DNA from: Phaeosaccion multiseriatum
Taxonomy: Eukaryota > Ochrophyta, other classes
DNA: 64,000 bases
Assembly (NCBI GenBank): GCA_965112735.1
Contig: OZ218954.1
Coordinates: forward strand, 2,170,001 to 2,234,000
Direction: 5' to 3'
Of the stretch, positions 12,401 through 22,900 are shown in pieces. Both the position numbers and the translations under genes were made by a program. The notes under the pieces were generated by a model. It did no database searches. It worked only from the letters and a program-made list of their open reading frames with translations, and was not told the DNA's origin. Every line of letters starts with the position of its first letter. Within the stretch, counting starts at the first letter, position 1.

Positions 12401-12430
12401 CCACCGCTCACGTGCCTGAAAAAGAGACAT
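2936..12430 (-). CDS. BBS9: BBS9 / PTHB1, BBSome subunit
   Basis: BBS9 is a core subunit of the BBSome, the coat that moves membrane proteins in and out of cilia and flagella. Sixteen exons on the complement keep frame throughout (about 954 aa): 12430-12180, 11813-11723, 11559-11413, 11217-10823, 10103-10028, 9625-9476, 9039-8875, 8254-8117, 7607-7459, 7169-6828, 6466-6378, 5778-5652, 5189-5015, 4687-4526, 4088-3900, 3154-2936. Family landmarks run in order: the start [12 protein letters not shown], then [32 protein letters not shown] and YLGTDP of the beta-propeller, [20 protein letters not shown] in the middle, and [20 protein letters not shown] in the helical C-terminal part. Residues around 200-235 are a Gly/Ser-rich insertion. 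The intron between 9475 and 9040 starts with GC instead of GT. Length is close to animal PTHB1 (about 890 aa). The introns are packed with microsatellites. Confidence 0.97.
3190..3500. repeat. Triplet-repeat tract (TAG/GGA/TTG)
   Basis: A G-run is followed by about 20 TAG triplets, then GGA, AGT and TTG triplet blocks. It lies in the last intron of BBS9 and creates long artificial frames of poly-Leu, poly-Ser or poly-Val. Confidence 0.95.
3680..3899. repeat. (CA)n microsatellite abutting a BBS9 5' splice site
   Basis: Imperfect then perfect CA repeats. On the transcribed strand they are (GT)n beginning directly at the donor of BBS9 exon 15 (exon end at 3900). Confidence 0.95.
4255..4326. repeat. 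(GGAA)n tract
   Basis: Tetranucleotide tract of about 70 bp in the BBS9 intron between exons 14 and 15, preceded by a (GGA)n tract at about 4108-4180. Confidence 0.95.
4855..4978. repeat. (GGGA)n tract, about 30 copies
   Basis: An essentially perfect GGGA repeat of about 120 bp in the BBS9 intron between exons 13 and 14. Confidence 0.95.
6078..6330. repeat. Two interleaved minisatellites in a BBS9 intron
   Basis: About seven copies of a roughly 20-bp unit with core TGTCCACAACAATACCATCA grade into about four copies of a roughly 25-bp unit with core TGTCTACAAACAATACAGAG. They lie between BBS9 exons 11 and 12. Confidence 0.9.
7813..7966. repeat. Perfect 77-bp tandem duplication
   Basis: Units 7813-7889 and 7890-7966 appear identical base for base. 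They lie in the BBS9 intron between exons 8 and 9 and must be recent, or an assembly artefact. Confidence 0.95.
9080..9270. repeat. (TGTA)n tract and 38-bp duplication
   Basis: A TGTA/TGTG tract at about 9085-9190 is followed by two near-identical 38-bp units containing GGCATGCGAGAAATGAGGAT. It lies in the BBS9 intron between exons 6 and 7, next to the GC donor. Confidence 0.9.
10155..10625. repeat. Higher-order GGAT/GGAG minisatellite
   Basis: Five blocks of about 80-95 bp, each an AGGGATGGATGGATGAATGG-type run followed by a GGAGG run and a GGAAGGCAGG-type spacer. It sits in the BBS9 intron between exons 4 and 5. Because the units keep multiples of three in places, long spurious frames of Ser-Ile-His-Pro repeats arise. 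Confidence 0.95.
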
Positions 12431-13641
12431 TTTTATTTACCGACGCCGTATCTCGGGAGGAAAGTAGCTGTTGGCGTCTCTGTGCTTCCTGGTACCTCTC
12501 TGTGGGAGCTGTGGCTGAAGCCACCCCACTCCTGTTACTTCTTCTTTTCCCGGATCCTCTCCGCTGTGAGGAGGATATTTTCTTTCTTTTGTCCCCCTCC
12601 CTCCCTCCCCTCTGTCTCCTCCCTTCTCGTCCCCGTCTCTTGGGAATTACCTCTCCTTCGGCCGTTCTTTCAAGGTATGTGGAAGATCATCCCTATGCGA
12701 AGAGATACTGAGCTTATAAGGATATCAACGCCTCCTGCTCTACGATCCCTCGACAATATGCCCCCCCCGACAGAATGCCGAACGTTAAGTCGTCTTTTTT
12801 TGGAAGGGATGCCGGTCTGGAAACCTCTCCACCCAACCCCGGGGGGTGTCGGCTCTCGATTTTCAGGTGGTGAGGGAGGCATTCAGTGAGGGAACTAGAA
12901 CCGGCTTAGACACGCACCTTCGGGTCTAACAGGAGCAGCAACCATGGTAAGTACAGTGGCGGGAGGGTGGGAGAGACCTGCGCGAAGGTGAAGTGCGGTG
13001 GTCGGAACGGAAGCTCCAGAGAGCTCCGGCAAGGAGAGAGAGCGATGGGGGGAGGATTGTACACCCTGTCCATCAGCGGGCCCATGCTAGGCATGGGTTG
13101 TCCAAGGACGGACGAGAATGGGCGGTGTGGGAAGACCTTGATGTGTCGAGGAAGACTTGATTGGGTTGGGAAAGGGGGGCGACTGCAGCAGAGGAGCAAA
13201 GCAGGGAGCACACATGGAGAGGGTCTTGGCGTCTCGCGGACATCCTTCTTGGGAGTGCGAAATGAGAGGGACGTGGAGCAGGTTGTACTTCCTGTAAGAG
13301 GGACGTGGAGCAGGTTGAACTTCCTCCCGTTGCTTAACCGGCATGGACGAGTGTGGATTGTATAGAATGACCCAAAGGGGAGCAACAAGTCACAAGTCCT
13401 TTCTTTGTGCCAGAGGATCGAGTGGGGAGAGGTGTGGTGATGCTCCAGCGACTACTTCGGCCTTGAAAGTCAGCGACGCAGTGGACTACCGGGTTGTGGC
13501 CCTCTCATTGGCTGTCCTCATTGAGCTTCGTGACTCGCCAGCTTGTAGTCCTCCTTGTGGAAGCCGCATCACTTGCCGTACCGGAGCGTTTTAAAGCAGA
13601 GACTCACGCAGCGGTATGCATACTCGCATATTCTGTCGCCC
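12431..13641. other. Intergenic, divergent promoters of BBS9 and RPS25
   Basis: Lies between the BBS9 start codon (complement) and RPS25 (+). It contains a tandem repeat of about 32 bp at 13267-13330 (GAGGGACGTGGAGCAGGTTG twice). Open frames on both strands overlap one another and lack family features, so none is called. Confidence 0.5.
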
Positions 13642-14772
13642 ATGGTAGCGTCGGAAGCTCACCTGGATACGCCCAGCCTCGTGACTATGAAGTAGGCCAA
13701 GCCTTTCGCTTTTCATCACCAGAGTCGTGCGCTCCGACACATTTTCTCGTAGCGGGCTTCTGGAGATGAGCTGGGGTGACCCAGTAGCAATCAGCAGCAG
13801 GTGGTGGTGGTGGTGGAGGAGGAGGAGGAAGAGCAGAGTGGCGACTGTGCGAGATTGAGCAATGTAGAGCGGACTGTGGACCTCAAACGAGGCGCATCCA
13901 GCGTGGCAGTGCCCCCTTGTTCCAGCAGGTCTCCACGTCTCCTCTTGAGCTTCTGTTGTATCGACTCTTATCTGTCTCTCTCTCTGTCTCTCCCTCCTCC
14001 TTATATTCCTCTCGGTTGTTGCTCCTCCTCCTCCTCATCCTCACTCCTCAGCCGCCCAAGACGCAACAAAAGTCGAAGGAGCAGAAGGCCGCTGCCGCCA
14101 TGGCAGGAGGCAAGGGCCGCAAGAAGAAGTGGTCCAAGGGAAAGATGAGGGAGAAGATGGCCAACGAGGTGCTCTTCAAGGAGGAGACGTACGCTCGCCT
14201 GCAGGCTGAGGTGCCCAAGGTGAGAGCGAGAGAGAGAGAGGGAGATAGGGCCAATGGAAGAAGTAGTGGATGAAAATGGAGGGTAGTGGACGGCAGTGGT
14301 AGCAGCAAGGGCAATGGAGGTGAAGGAGGGGCGAAGGAGGGGGGTGGGGGGTCGCTGGCACACCAAGCGTTCCTTCATCAGGCGTTGGATGGGAGCGCCG
14401 AGGTGCTTGGCACTTCGGACGTGCGTGTGGTGTTGTGTCGCCTTCGTGTCTCGCGAGACTGTATGCGACTCCCTGCATCCTCTCCCTCACCCCTCATGCC
14501 TCTCTTCTGACTCACTTGACTAACTCACTGCTTTTCGACTCATCGTCCCCCTTCTTGTAACTGTCACCGGTGCAACTGGCGTAACGTAACCGTGCCGCTA
14601 ACACCAACAGATGAAGTTGGTGACGGTGTCCGCACTCGTCGAGAGGTTCAAGATTGGCGGCTCCCTGGCCCGGTCTGTGATTCTCGAGATGGAGAACGAT
14701 GGCATCATCCGAGCCGTCTCAAAACACTCCACTCAGCTCATCTACACCAGGGCCACCAACACGGAGGAATAG
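13642..14772 (+). CDS. RPS25: Small-subunit ribosomal protein eS25 (RPS25)
   Basis: eS25 is a cytosolic 40S subunit protein near the mRNA exit and tRNA E-site region. Exons 14052-14219 and 14611-14772 are firm and in frame. They give the basic N-terminal tract KGRKKKWSKGKMREK, then VLFKEETYARLQAEVPK, MKLVTVSALVERFKIGGSLA and a C-terminus QLIYTRATNTEE. The exon at 14052 follows a strong pyrimidine tract plus CAG and starts with codons PPK. A first exon consisting of just the start codon (13642-13644, followed by GT) would give MPPK, matching animal eS25; this placement is tentative. Alternatively translation starts at the in-frame ATG at 14101, which has a good GCCGCCATGG context. The length of about 110 aa is normal. 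Confidence 0.93.
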
Positions 14773-15384
14773 ACTGCCATCTGCCGTAAAGACGGAGATG
14801 GGCTTGTTGTTTGGCGGACGTCTCGGGCGTTTCGGCTCGGCGAGAAGCCTTGCTGGCAAACGCAACAGAGCAGGAGGGACTTGAGACAGATGTGTGTGTC
14901 CCCTCCTCTCCCCCGCTGCTGTGTTGAGCAGCTCTGCCCCCTGGCAGCCCATCTAAATACATAGTTCCCCCACGACTCCCCACACTGATGTTGTTACGTT
15001 ATGCCTGTGATGGGGGGAGGCTCGGACCGGGCTCGTTGGGTCTCTTGAGGAGATGTGTGGTGACTCGCTGCGATGGCCCAAGCCCCAGAGAAACTGCCTT
15101 TTTTCCCCCCTTTATTGACATTACTACTTGTACTGCTACCCTTTTTTCTCCTGTTGCTATGGGAGCACCATCTCTGGGAGAGCCTTACTCGGCTCTTGTA
15201 ACGCTTGTTGTGGCTTTGCTCTGGGGCTGGGCTGGCTGCTGAAGTCGCTTCTGCTGCTATATGGGTTACACCCAATCCTCCCTCTCCCTTGCGCATTATT
15301 ACGTCATGCATGACAATGACCCATGTTCACGCCGAGCTTCCTTCCTTCCTACCGACCTTCCTTCGTTCGTTCACCCCCCATTTG
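14773..15384. other. Intergenic between convergent RPS25 and UBE2K
   Basis: Presumed 3' UTRs of both genes. T-rich and C-rich patches occur and no coding signal is seen. Confidence 0.5.
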
Positions 15385-16593
15385 TCATGCCGAGGAGAGT
15401 AGCGCGTTGATGGCTGCCGATTCGTCCCAGCCATTCTCTTCCAGCGCTTTCCTGGCGGCGGACTCGGGAAAGCCCATGTCACACACTCGCGCCACAATGT
15501 CGTCATTGCCACCTTTCCTCACTGCGGCGTACGTTTCCGTCCAAAACTTTGCAGTCTGCGGGGAAAGGAGGGAGTGGGTGTGTGGGGGTGGGAAGAAGGG
15601 GTTGAGAGAGAGAGAGAGAGAGAGCGATACGGACTACGAGGACAGAATCGAAGGAGTACAAAGCGCTCACCCCCCCGCCCACCCACCCTTCCCAGCCGTG
15701 AGCCGCCAGCCGGATTCCAACGTGACCACCCACAGGCACTCAACAACAACAACGTGACCGACCGACCGACCGACCTGTCTGTACTCGTCGCGGTCTACCT
15801 TGTACATATTGGCCACCTCTGCGTCCTGCGGGTCGTCCGGCTCCGGCACAGACATGAGGGCCTGCAGAGAAAGGAGGGCCGTCTTGATGGTGAGGGCTGG
15901 CGACCACTGGTCCTTCAAAATATCCTGCAAAAGCCATTGTGTAGTCGTATAGATAAAGCGGGTAAAGTGTGTCGGGGGCAAACGCACAAAGGGAGAAGGC
16001 GGTAGAGGATGCCGAGGTGAGTGAGGGAGGCGGGGCGGGGGACATACACGCTTCACAATAGATTTGAGTGGTCAGTCACGAGCTGGCAAGGAGGTGACTT
16101 AACGTCCCACACGGTCACCCGTATGTAGGACCCCCCCCCCCCCTCCCGACCCGTCCAAGTGAATAGAGTAGCACGTGTAGAAGAAATCACGTCAGCCTGT
16201 GCATGTGCGTAATTCTTTCTAATGCCACACACGGCCCAAGGCCCTCAAAGTAACTGACCAGAGCTGCTGCGTATTCTGCGCCAAGTGCCGCGTATAGCAA
16301 GCTCTGTTCTGCCATCCCTCACTTACCAAACATATTGCGCCGGTCTGCGAGGAGACATTCGGATGCCAAATCTTGGTCGTGAACTTCATCTTAGGTGGCT
16401 CGAAGGGGTAGCCGTCCGGGATGACAATGTCCACCTTGAAAAGCCCACCCTCAAAGGGAGTGCCCTCTGGACCCAGCAGAGTTCCTTCTAAGTGCTTCAT
16501 GGAGTCGCCTATGGGCTTTGCCGTCACCCCGGACTGCGAGTCTCGATCACATTCCGCGAGCTCTTTCCGAATGCGCGTAAAGTCCCCCGCCAT
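15385..16593 (-). CDS. UBE2K: Ubiquitin-conjugating enzyme E2 with UBA domain (UBE2K / Ubc1 type)
   Basis: This class I/II E2 accepts ubiquitin on a Cys and, in its family, builds Lys48-linked chains. Three exons on the complement, 16593-16327, 15924-15775 and 15555-15385, give about 195 aa, all at phase 0. The UBC fold shows [40 protein letters not shown] (catalytic Cys about residue 88) and [20 protein letters not shown], with the [11 protein letters not shown] tail. A C-terminal UBA domain follows ([18 protein letters not shown], then [13 protein letters not shown]). Length and domain order match UBE2K (200 aa). It is head-to-head with the phosphatase gene. Confidence 0.97.
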
Positions 16594-16954
16594 TCCGAGC
16601 GCAGGGTAGCAAGGGGCCTCTCTCTCTCTCTCTCTCTGCTATATCAATTGCTTTCCTGCTTGTGGGCTCTCCTGCCCGCTGTTCTCCCCCCTTCTGATGT
16701 GCTCCACCTGGAGCCCTGGAGTTGGCCCTCTTCGTCTCCCTCTTTCCCTTGCCCCCTCCTTACGCGCCCGCTTCTCTCCCTCTCTAACGTCTCTTTATTT
16801 TTCTATAGATGACGCGAGCCTAAGTCTCCTGATTGCGGCGCTGGATTGTCCGTCTCCAAGCAACCCGCGAGTATCGCACGCACTCAAAGTCAAACTCAAA
16901 CTCAGGTACGGGGGGGGGGGGATCGGGATAGGCTCAAACAAAACCAACCACGCG
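16594..16954. promoter_or_regulatory. 361-bp head-to-head intergenic region
   Basis: Separates the start codons of UBE2K (-) and the Siw14-like phosphatase (+), so it must carry both promoters unless the phosphatase has an upstream exon. Seen here: a CT-dinucleotide run at 16618-16637 and a G10-11 run near 16911-16921. No TATA box was identified. Confidence 0.45.
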
Positions 16955-17106
16955 ATGCTCTTCCCGCCGGTGAACTATAGCGCAGTGGAGGACGGGCTAT
17001 ATCGCAGTGGCTTCCCCACGGAGATCAACTATGCCTTTTTGGAGCGCCTTGAGCTCAAGACCATCGTGTACCTCTTTCCAGATGAGATCGATGTCCAGTT
17101 GTGAGT

Positions 17107-17148
<42 letters not shown>

Positions 17149-18068
17149 GAAAGAACGGGGGACCCTGTGACTGGCTCATCACTCTTCATTCCCTCTTCCT
17201 CCGTCCCCTCCCTTTCTCACTCGCTCATAATATAATCAATGCACACACCCGTCCACGATCCACCATCCCTCAACCTACGCAGTGAGACCTTCGTCGAGGA
17301 CCAAGGCATCTCCCTCATCTGTCTCGGGGAGGAGGACAGCGGCGAGCACCAGACCAAGCTGTCGCAGCTGGCCGAGGAGACAGTGCTTGAAGCCCTTGCC
17401 CTCGCCGTGGACGCAGCCAAGTACCCGCTGCTCATCACCTGCAGCACAGGGAAGCATCGCACAGGTGGGCTGAAGAGCAGGGGAGGGAGGCAGTGCACTG
17501 CATTTGCCCCATGTCTCTTGGCCAGCGGTTGCTTTCCCTTTCCTCATCTCTGATATACTTCCCTGCTCCGGTACGCCTGTCGTCTTCTAGGGACTGTAGT
17601 CGCCTGCCTGCGAAAGCTGCAGCGGTGGAGTATTACAAGCATATTCGAAGAGTACAGGTGAGCTCGCCTCACGCCACGTGGGGGGGAGCGAGGGAAGCAT
17701 TGCCTAAGGGCAGGCGAGGGGGGAGGGGAGGGATTAGAGCCTACTGGCTCAGCTTCTTATCTTGTATCAATTGTCGAGTGAGTAGAATGATACTTGGTGC
17801 TCGCTGGAGGAGAGGCATGCACATGTGTGGCGCACACTGTAACACCCCTCTTGCTATTGCTGCCACTACTGCTACTGTTGGTGCTGCATTGGGGTTGTGT
17901 TGATTTCATCTTCCATGTTCCATGTACAGACGCTTTACCAAACACAAAACTCGTGTGCAGAACGAGCAATTCATCGAACTATTCGATACCGATCTGGTCC
18001 GTATCCCGGTCACCTGCGCGCCGTTCCTGCGAGAGATCATCCCCCAGGGGCCGCGTGGGGGGGCATGA
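16955..18068 (+). CDS. SIW14: Siw14/PFA-DSP family phosphatase (probable inositol pyrophosphate phosphatase)
   Basis: Exons 16955-17100, 17283-17464, 17591-17657 and 17930-18068 join in frame to 177 aa. The family signature is clear: FPPVNYSAVEDGLYRSGFPT at the N-terminus, LKTIVYLFPDE, the catalytic loop CSTGKHRTG (Cys about 102, Arg about 108), then CLRKLQRWSITSIFEEYRRF and a C-terminal IELFD helix. Yeast Siw14 and plant PFA-DSPs hydrolyse the 5-beta-phosphate of inositol pyrophosphates. The same substrate here is inference from the conserved loop. The frame stays open upstream of the chosen Met, so a longer N-terminus or an extra 5' exon is possible. Confidence 0.93.
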
Positions 18069-18799
18069 GCTTCTTTCGGTGGATTCATTTTGTTGTGCCC
18101 TCTCCTAACTCACTGGCGCTGAGCGAAACGGAGATACTTGGCTGGCTATGTCAAGGGGAGGGAGGGGCGGCGAGGGTGGAGCGTTGGGTATGTCTTCGAT
18201 GTCTCACAATGCCCCAGACGAGACACGAAGAGAGGAAAATTTCGCTGTGCGAGTCGGGCTTGGGCCTTTCCTTCCTCTTGGCGATGGCTCTCTTCGCTAC
18301 CCCGAGAGGAGAGAGACCACAGACAAACCTGTGATACTGGCTCGTACTCTGTGGATGCAGATTCGCGAGTCTCTGCACTGGTAGGCCAGGCACACCAGCT
18401 CACGAGCAGAGTAGGGGCTGATAGGGGCTACTACAAGACTTCTGATACCAACGCCAGCGCCAGCGGTAGCAGCAGCAGGGGCGGGGAGGATGAGGTTGGG
18501 CTCCAAACGTGATGCTGCTTCGAGATACGCTTTGTTGTTCGTGCGGCGGATGTGGTTGACACACACAGCCCGGGCGAAAGGAGGAAGCTTTCCCCCTCCT
18601 CTGCTGGTGCCTGCTGCGACTGCTGCTGCGACTGGCGGGGCTCTGCTTCAATGCCCTCTCGACTCGCGAATTGGGCATTATCTTGGGGAAGGCGGGGAAG
18701 CGCACCAACATAAAAAACACGCGACACCACAGAGAAGAAGAAACTCATGCCCGATGACTTGAGGTGCCATGTGAAGGCCTCTTTGGAATGCATGCATTT

Positions 18800-18831
<32 letters not shown>

Positions 18832-19340
18832 CGTCCTCGTGGAGCTGCGGGTATGGCCAGGGAGTACTCCAGCCCAAGGCCTTCAAAGGAGACAAACTAT
18901 GCGTTAGACCCAAGACCTGGAAGGAGCGGACGCCCAAGACCTTCACCAAGAAGAGAAGCGTTGTGCCTCACAACATGATCCGACTCCTCCGATTGTGGCA
19001 TGAGAAAGGATCGCTCGAGGGCATGGTGGAGTGGAGAGAACTGTTGGAAGGGTTCTTTGGGGGGCCGTCTGAGGTTGCATCTTCCTCATCAGGGTGGCGT
19101 TTCGCGTGGCTTCCGAAGGAGGAGAGGAGAGGGAGCTGAGGAAGTTTTTTTCAGACTTCTTCAATCCTCCTCCACGGCACGTCACTACGACCTACACCAC
19201 ATAGTCGGCCCCCGACAAAGTTCCCAGGCTCCCGGTTCCCACCTTTTGAGTCTTGCGAACCTTGATCGGGGGCCGAATATAGTAAGGGCACGGAGAGGGG
19301 GAGAAGGTCATTGTCATGATCAGCAGCAGCACTAGCACGC

Positions 19341-19391
<51 letters not shown>

Positions 19392-19911
19392 GCCAACAGT
19401 GCCTGTGCCGGCAGGAGAGATTGGAGACAAGGGCGCGACGATGTGCTCTCTTTGCCATCGTAGCAACGTGTTATCCTGTGGGTGATTCATGGCGAGGGGG
19501 CAGGGAGGGGCGTGGTAGGCTGGCACCATCCCCCATCTTTGAGGAGGAGTCACTTTTTTTTGGCATGGATGAATGTTCGTCTCCCCTCTTGGTAGCTACT
19601 GGGACTGGAAGAGATGGTTTCACTCTTTCCAACATGCCCGCCAGAAACAAGGCAGGATTGGTTGATGATTGGTGTACTGAAAGGACGGCGGGTGGACGCG
19701 CGGGTGTGTATATCGAATCGTATGCGTGACAAACTCGGGCTGATATTATAAAAAGAGCAGCCGAGGACAAAACAATAGTTGCTGATCTATTGCCACAACA
19801 AGAAACACCTGACCTTAAAAAAGAAAGAAAAAGACCAAACACAACACCGCCCGCCGCTTGCGGCTGCTGCTCTCTGCTGCTGCTGCTGCTGCTGCTGTTA
19901 TTGCGTGTTGC
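18069..19911. other. Intergenic with two weak coding candidates
   Basis: Two stretches have coding-like codon use but no recognised family. One is plus-strand 18810-19139, with a frame ending in VPHNMIRLLRLWHEKGSLEG and a stop at 19137-19139. The other is complement 18640-18297, with a frame containing VNHIRRTNNKAYLEAASRLE. Neither has a clear start or intron set, and they may be exons of one or two unannotated genes or chance frames. Transcript evidence would decide. The CS 3' UTR lies at the right end. Confidence 0.3.
19343..19391. repeat. (ATC)n microsatellite
   Basis: About 16 uninterrupted CAT/ATC triplets in the intergenic region downstream of citrate synthase. Confidence 0.95.
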
Positions 19912-22900
19912 TTAGTTCTTCTTGGCGTGGCTCCAGAGCCACTCAGGAGTCACCGACTTGGGCCTCTCCAGGGGCAGGCCAAGCGCTCGGTCCCAGAACA
20001 GCTGAGCAACAGAGAGCACCAAAGAAACGCAAATTCGGGTGGTGGGGGGTGGGGGGTGGTGGTGGAGGGAGAAGGAGGAGAAGGAGCAGGAGGAGGAGGA
20101 GGAGGAGGAGCGGGATGTGAGCACAAAAGAGAAGGTGTGTGTGTGTGTGTGTGTGTATGTGTGTGTGGTGGAATAAAGGCAAGAGGACATGGCAAGGCGA
20201 CAGAACTCAGACGACAGCGGAACGCCCCGTGTAGGTAGGTAGGTAGGTAGGTAGGTAGGTGGAAGGTAGGTAGATGGTGAGTAAGACACGGGAAAGGGAA
20301 ATGGCCCATCCAGGCGGTGCTGCTGCCAACCTGTGAGAGGGCCCCGATTCCTCTGGAGACGCCGAAGAGGACAGTGTAGTACTCGTGCTCCTTGAAGCCG
20401 TAGTACGACAGGAGCACGCCGGAGTGGGCATCTACATTGGGCCAGGGGTTCTTCACCTGTGGGTGTGAATGTGGGGGTGGGGTTTCGTAGAGGAGATGGA
20501 AGTGAGAAGGAGGATATGACAATGGAGAGAGGGAGAAGGAGAAAGAGAACGAGGAGGAGGAGGAGAAGGAGGAAGGAAGAGGAGGAGGGAGGAGGAGGAG
20601 GAGGAGGAGGAGGAGGAAGAGAACGAGGAGAACGAAGAGGAGGAGGAGTAAGAGGAACATGAGGAAGAGAAACTGACAACCTAAGCCGTAAGAGCGCCCA
20701 CTGCCGACCGTCCAGCACTCCCGCACCCCCCCACAAGTCCTCTCCCCCTTCAGCCCACACACCACACGTCTTCTCGTCCTTCCTCCCCCTCCTCCTTGTC
20801 CTCCTCGTTTTGCTCACCTTTCCGAGCTTGGTGAGCACATCAGGCACCACCTCGTAGATTGTGGACACGATCTTATGGGATGTTATTCGGCACAAGAGGG
20901 AGGGAGGGGGAGAGAGAGAAGGGGAGAGACACACACGCACACATATACAGAGAGAGAAGAGAGAGAGACAAAGAGAGACGCCCGGGGGGAAAGCAGACAG
21001 GGCAAAGGCAAGAGTGGTAGTGGAGATGAATAGTTGGTAAAGAAGGAGGTGGGAAGGGTGGGTGGGGCGAAGAACTCGAGCAAAGGTGTTGCCAAAGTGC
21101 AATCCTTGAAGCCCCCGTCTGTCTCTCTTCCCCTCTCCCTCCTTGAACAGCGCATACATACATGACATGAAACATGCCTGCCTGCGAGCATGCCTCTACA
21201 AGACCGCAAGGTGAGCATGCCTGTATTCCTCCGCATGCCCATGCGCCCCAGCATGGCCGCTCACTTACCTTGAAGAGCGGGTCGTTGTGGTCGAGGTGCT
21301 TCAGAGCGAACTCTCGCTGCGCCGTGTAGCGGGGATCGGTCTTGCGCAGGACAGCATGGCCGTATCCCGGGATGACCTACAAGAGAAGAAGCAGAGCAAG
21401 CAAGGCAAGTAAGCAAGCAAAGAAAGCAAATAAGCAGAGAAAGCAAGAGCTGACATACACATGCGGGTTCATTACTGTATTCTAGATGCGCTTCGTCTCT
21501 GTCTCTGGTGTGTGTGTGTGTGTGTGTGTGCTTGTGTGAGTGTCTGAGTAGGCATCTAGACGAGGAGTACTTATCGTACCTTGCCGGAGTTGAGTGTTTC
21601 CCAGGCGAAGTCCTCGATATTCTTATGCGTAATCTCCACGCCCTTGCTCTCGAACTCCTTCTGCAACCCCTGTTCAGCCGAAAGGGAGGGAAAGCGACGG
21701 CGGGAGGGAGGGAGGGGGGAGGGAGGGAGGGAGGGAGGGAGAGAGGGAAGATTAAGTCAAGAAAGCATATGTGGCAAAAGGAAAGACATGGTAATAGAGG
21801 ACGAGAGGAAGTCCGACCGCATCCATCTTGGACAGCATGCCCATGTGTTGGGTATCATGCCAATATGTTGCGTATCATGCCCGTGTGTTGGGTATCACGC
21901 CCACTGTTGCACACTCACATCCCCCCCTCTCACTGACTGATTGACGGACGGACTGACTGACTGACCTGAATCCAACCTAGCACCTCCTGATTAGCAAGTC
22001 CGTGGAGGGGCCCGGCCAGAGCATTCAGGCCTGGCATGGATGGAGCACCAACAGCAGTAGATGCAAAGACCAGATAAGAGGAAGAAGAGGAAAAGAATAG
22101 AGAAAACGAAGAAAGGACGGCGAGAGAGGAGATGGTCAGGAGGAAATGGTCACGGAACTATGGGCATGGTCAGGCAAGGCGGTTACCATTAAAACTCGCG
22201 ACAATGGCCCCATGTATCGCGAACTGAATAGAACCCCCCCCCCCCCTCCCTCCCTTTGAGGAGAAAGAGAAGAGAAGTGGAAGAAGGGAGGGCAGAGAGC
22301 ATGGCAATGAGGTCCTCGTGGTTCAGCTCAGTTCACTAGAGCGTAACCAATAATCACTCCCTCCGATACACAATATTGATCAGCACTGTCGGCCATCGTG
22401 CTTCTGAGCCACAACTTGGGACTCCAGCTCCTCACTCACTCATTCACTCACTGACTGACGAACTGACTGACTGACTGACTCACCTGCAGCGAGAGACAGG
22501 TAGGGGTCTGAGAGCGTTGAGCCCACCAGATGGGTAGCGTGTGCAGACGCGTTGCCTCCCTCGTGGTCGGAGTGGATGACCTGCTCCACCCACCCACCAC
22601 CGTCGAGAGAGCCAGGCAGGCAGAGAAGGGATAGATAGGAAGGATCATGTCGCCCATACCGGTGAGAGAGGAGAGAGAGTGAGAGAGGAGAAAGGGAGAG
22701 AGACAAGGGGAGGGAGGGTGAGAGAGGGTGAGACAGACAGAGAGGGACACACATAGAGAGAGGAGAGAGAGTGAGAGAGAAAGACGGCGTCGAAGAGGGG
22801 TGGCACTAACACCCACTGGGCCGAGGGGAGCGAAAAGTGGAGAGAAGTGGGTGAAGAAGGTCCTCCTTAGTCCTTGGGGTAGAGGAAACACTGAAATAAT

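Noticed and set aside
20459-20765. Arg/Glu-rich plus-strand and Leu/Pro-rich complement frames in the CS gene
   Set aside because: Generated by a GGA/GAA tract in a CS intron.
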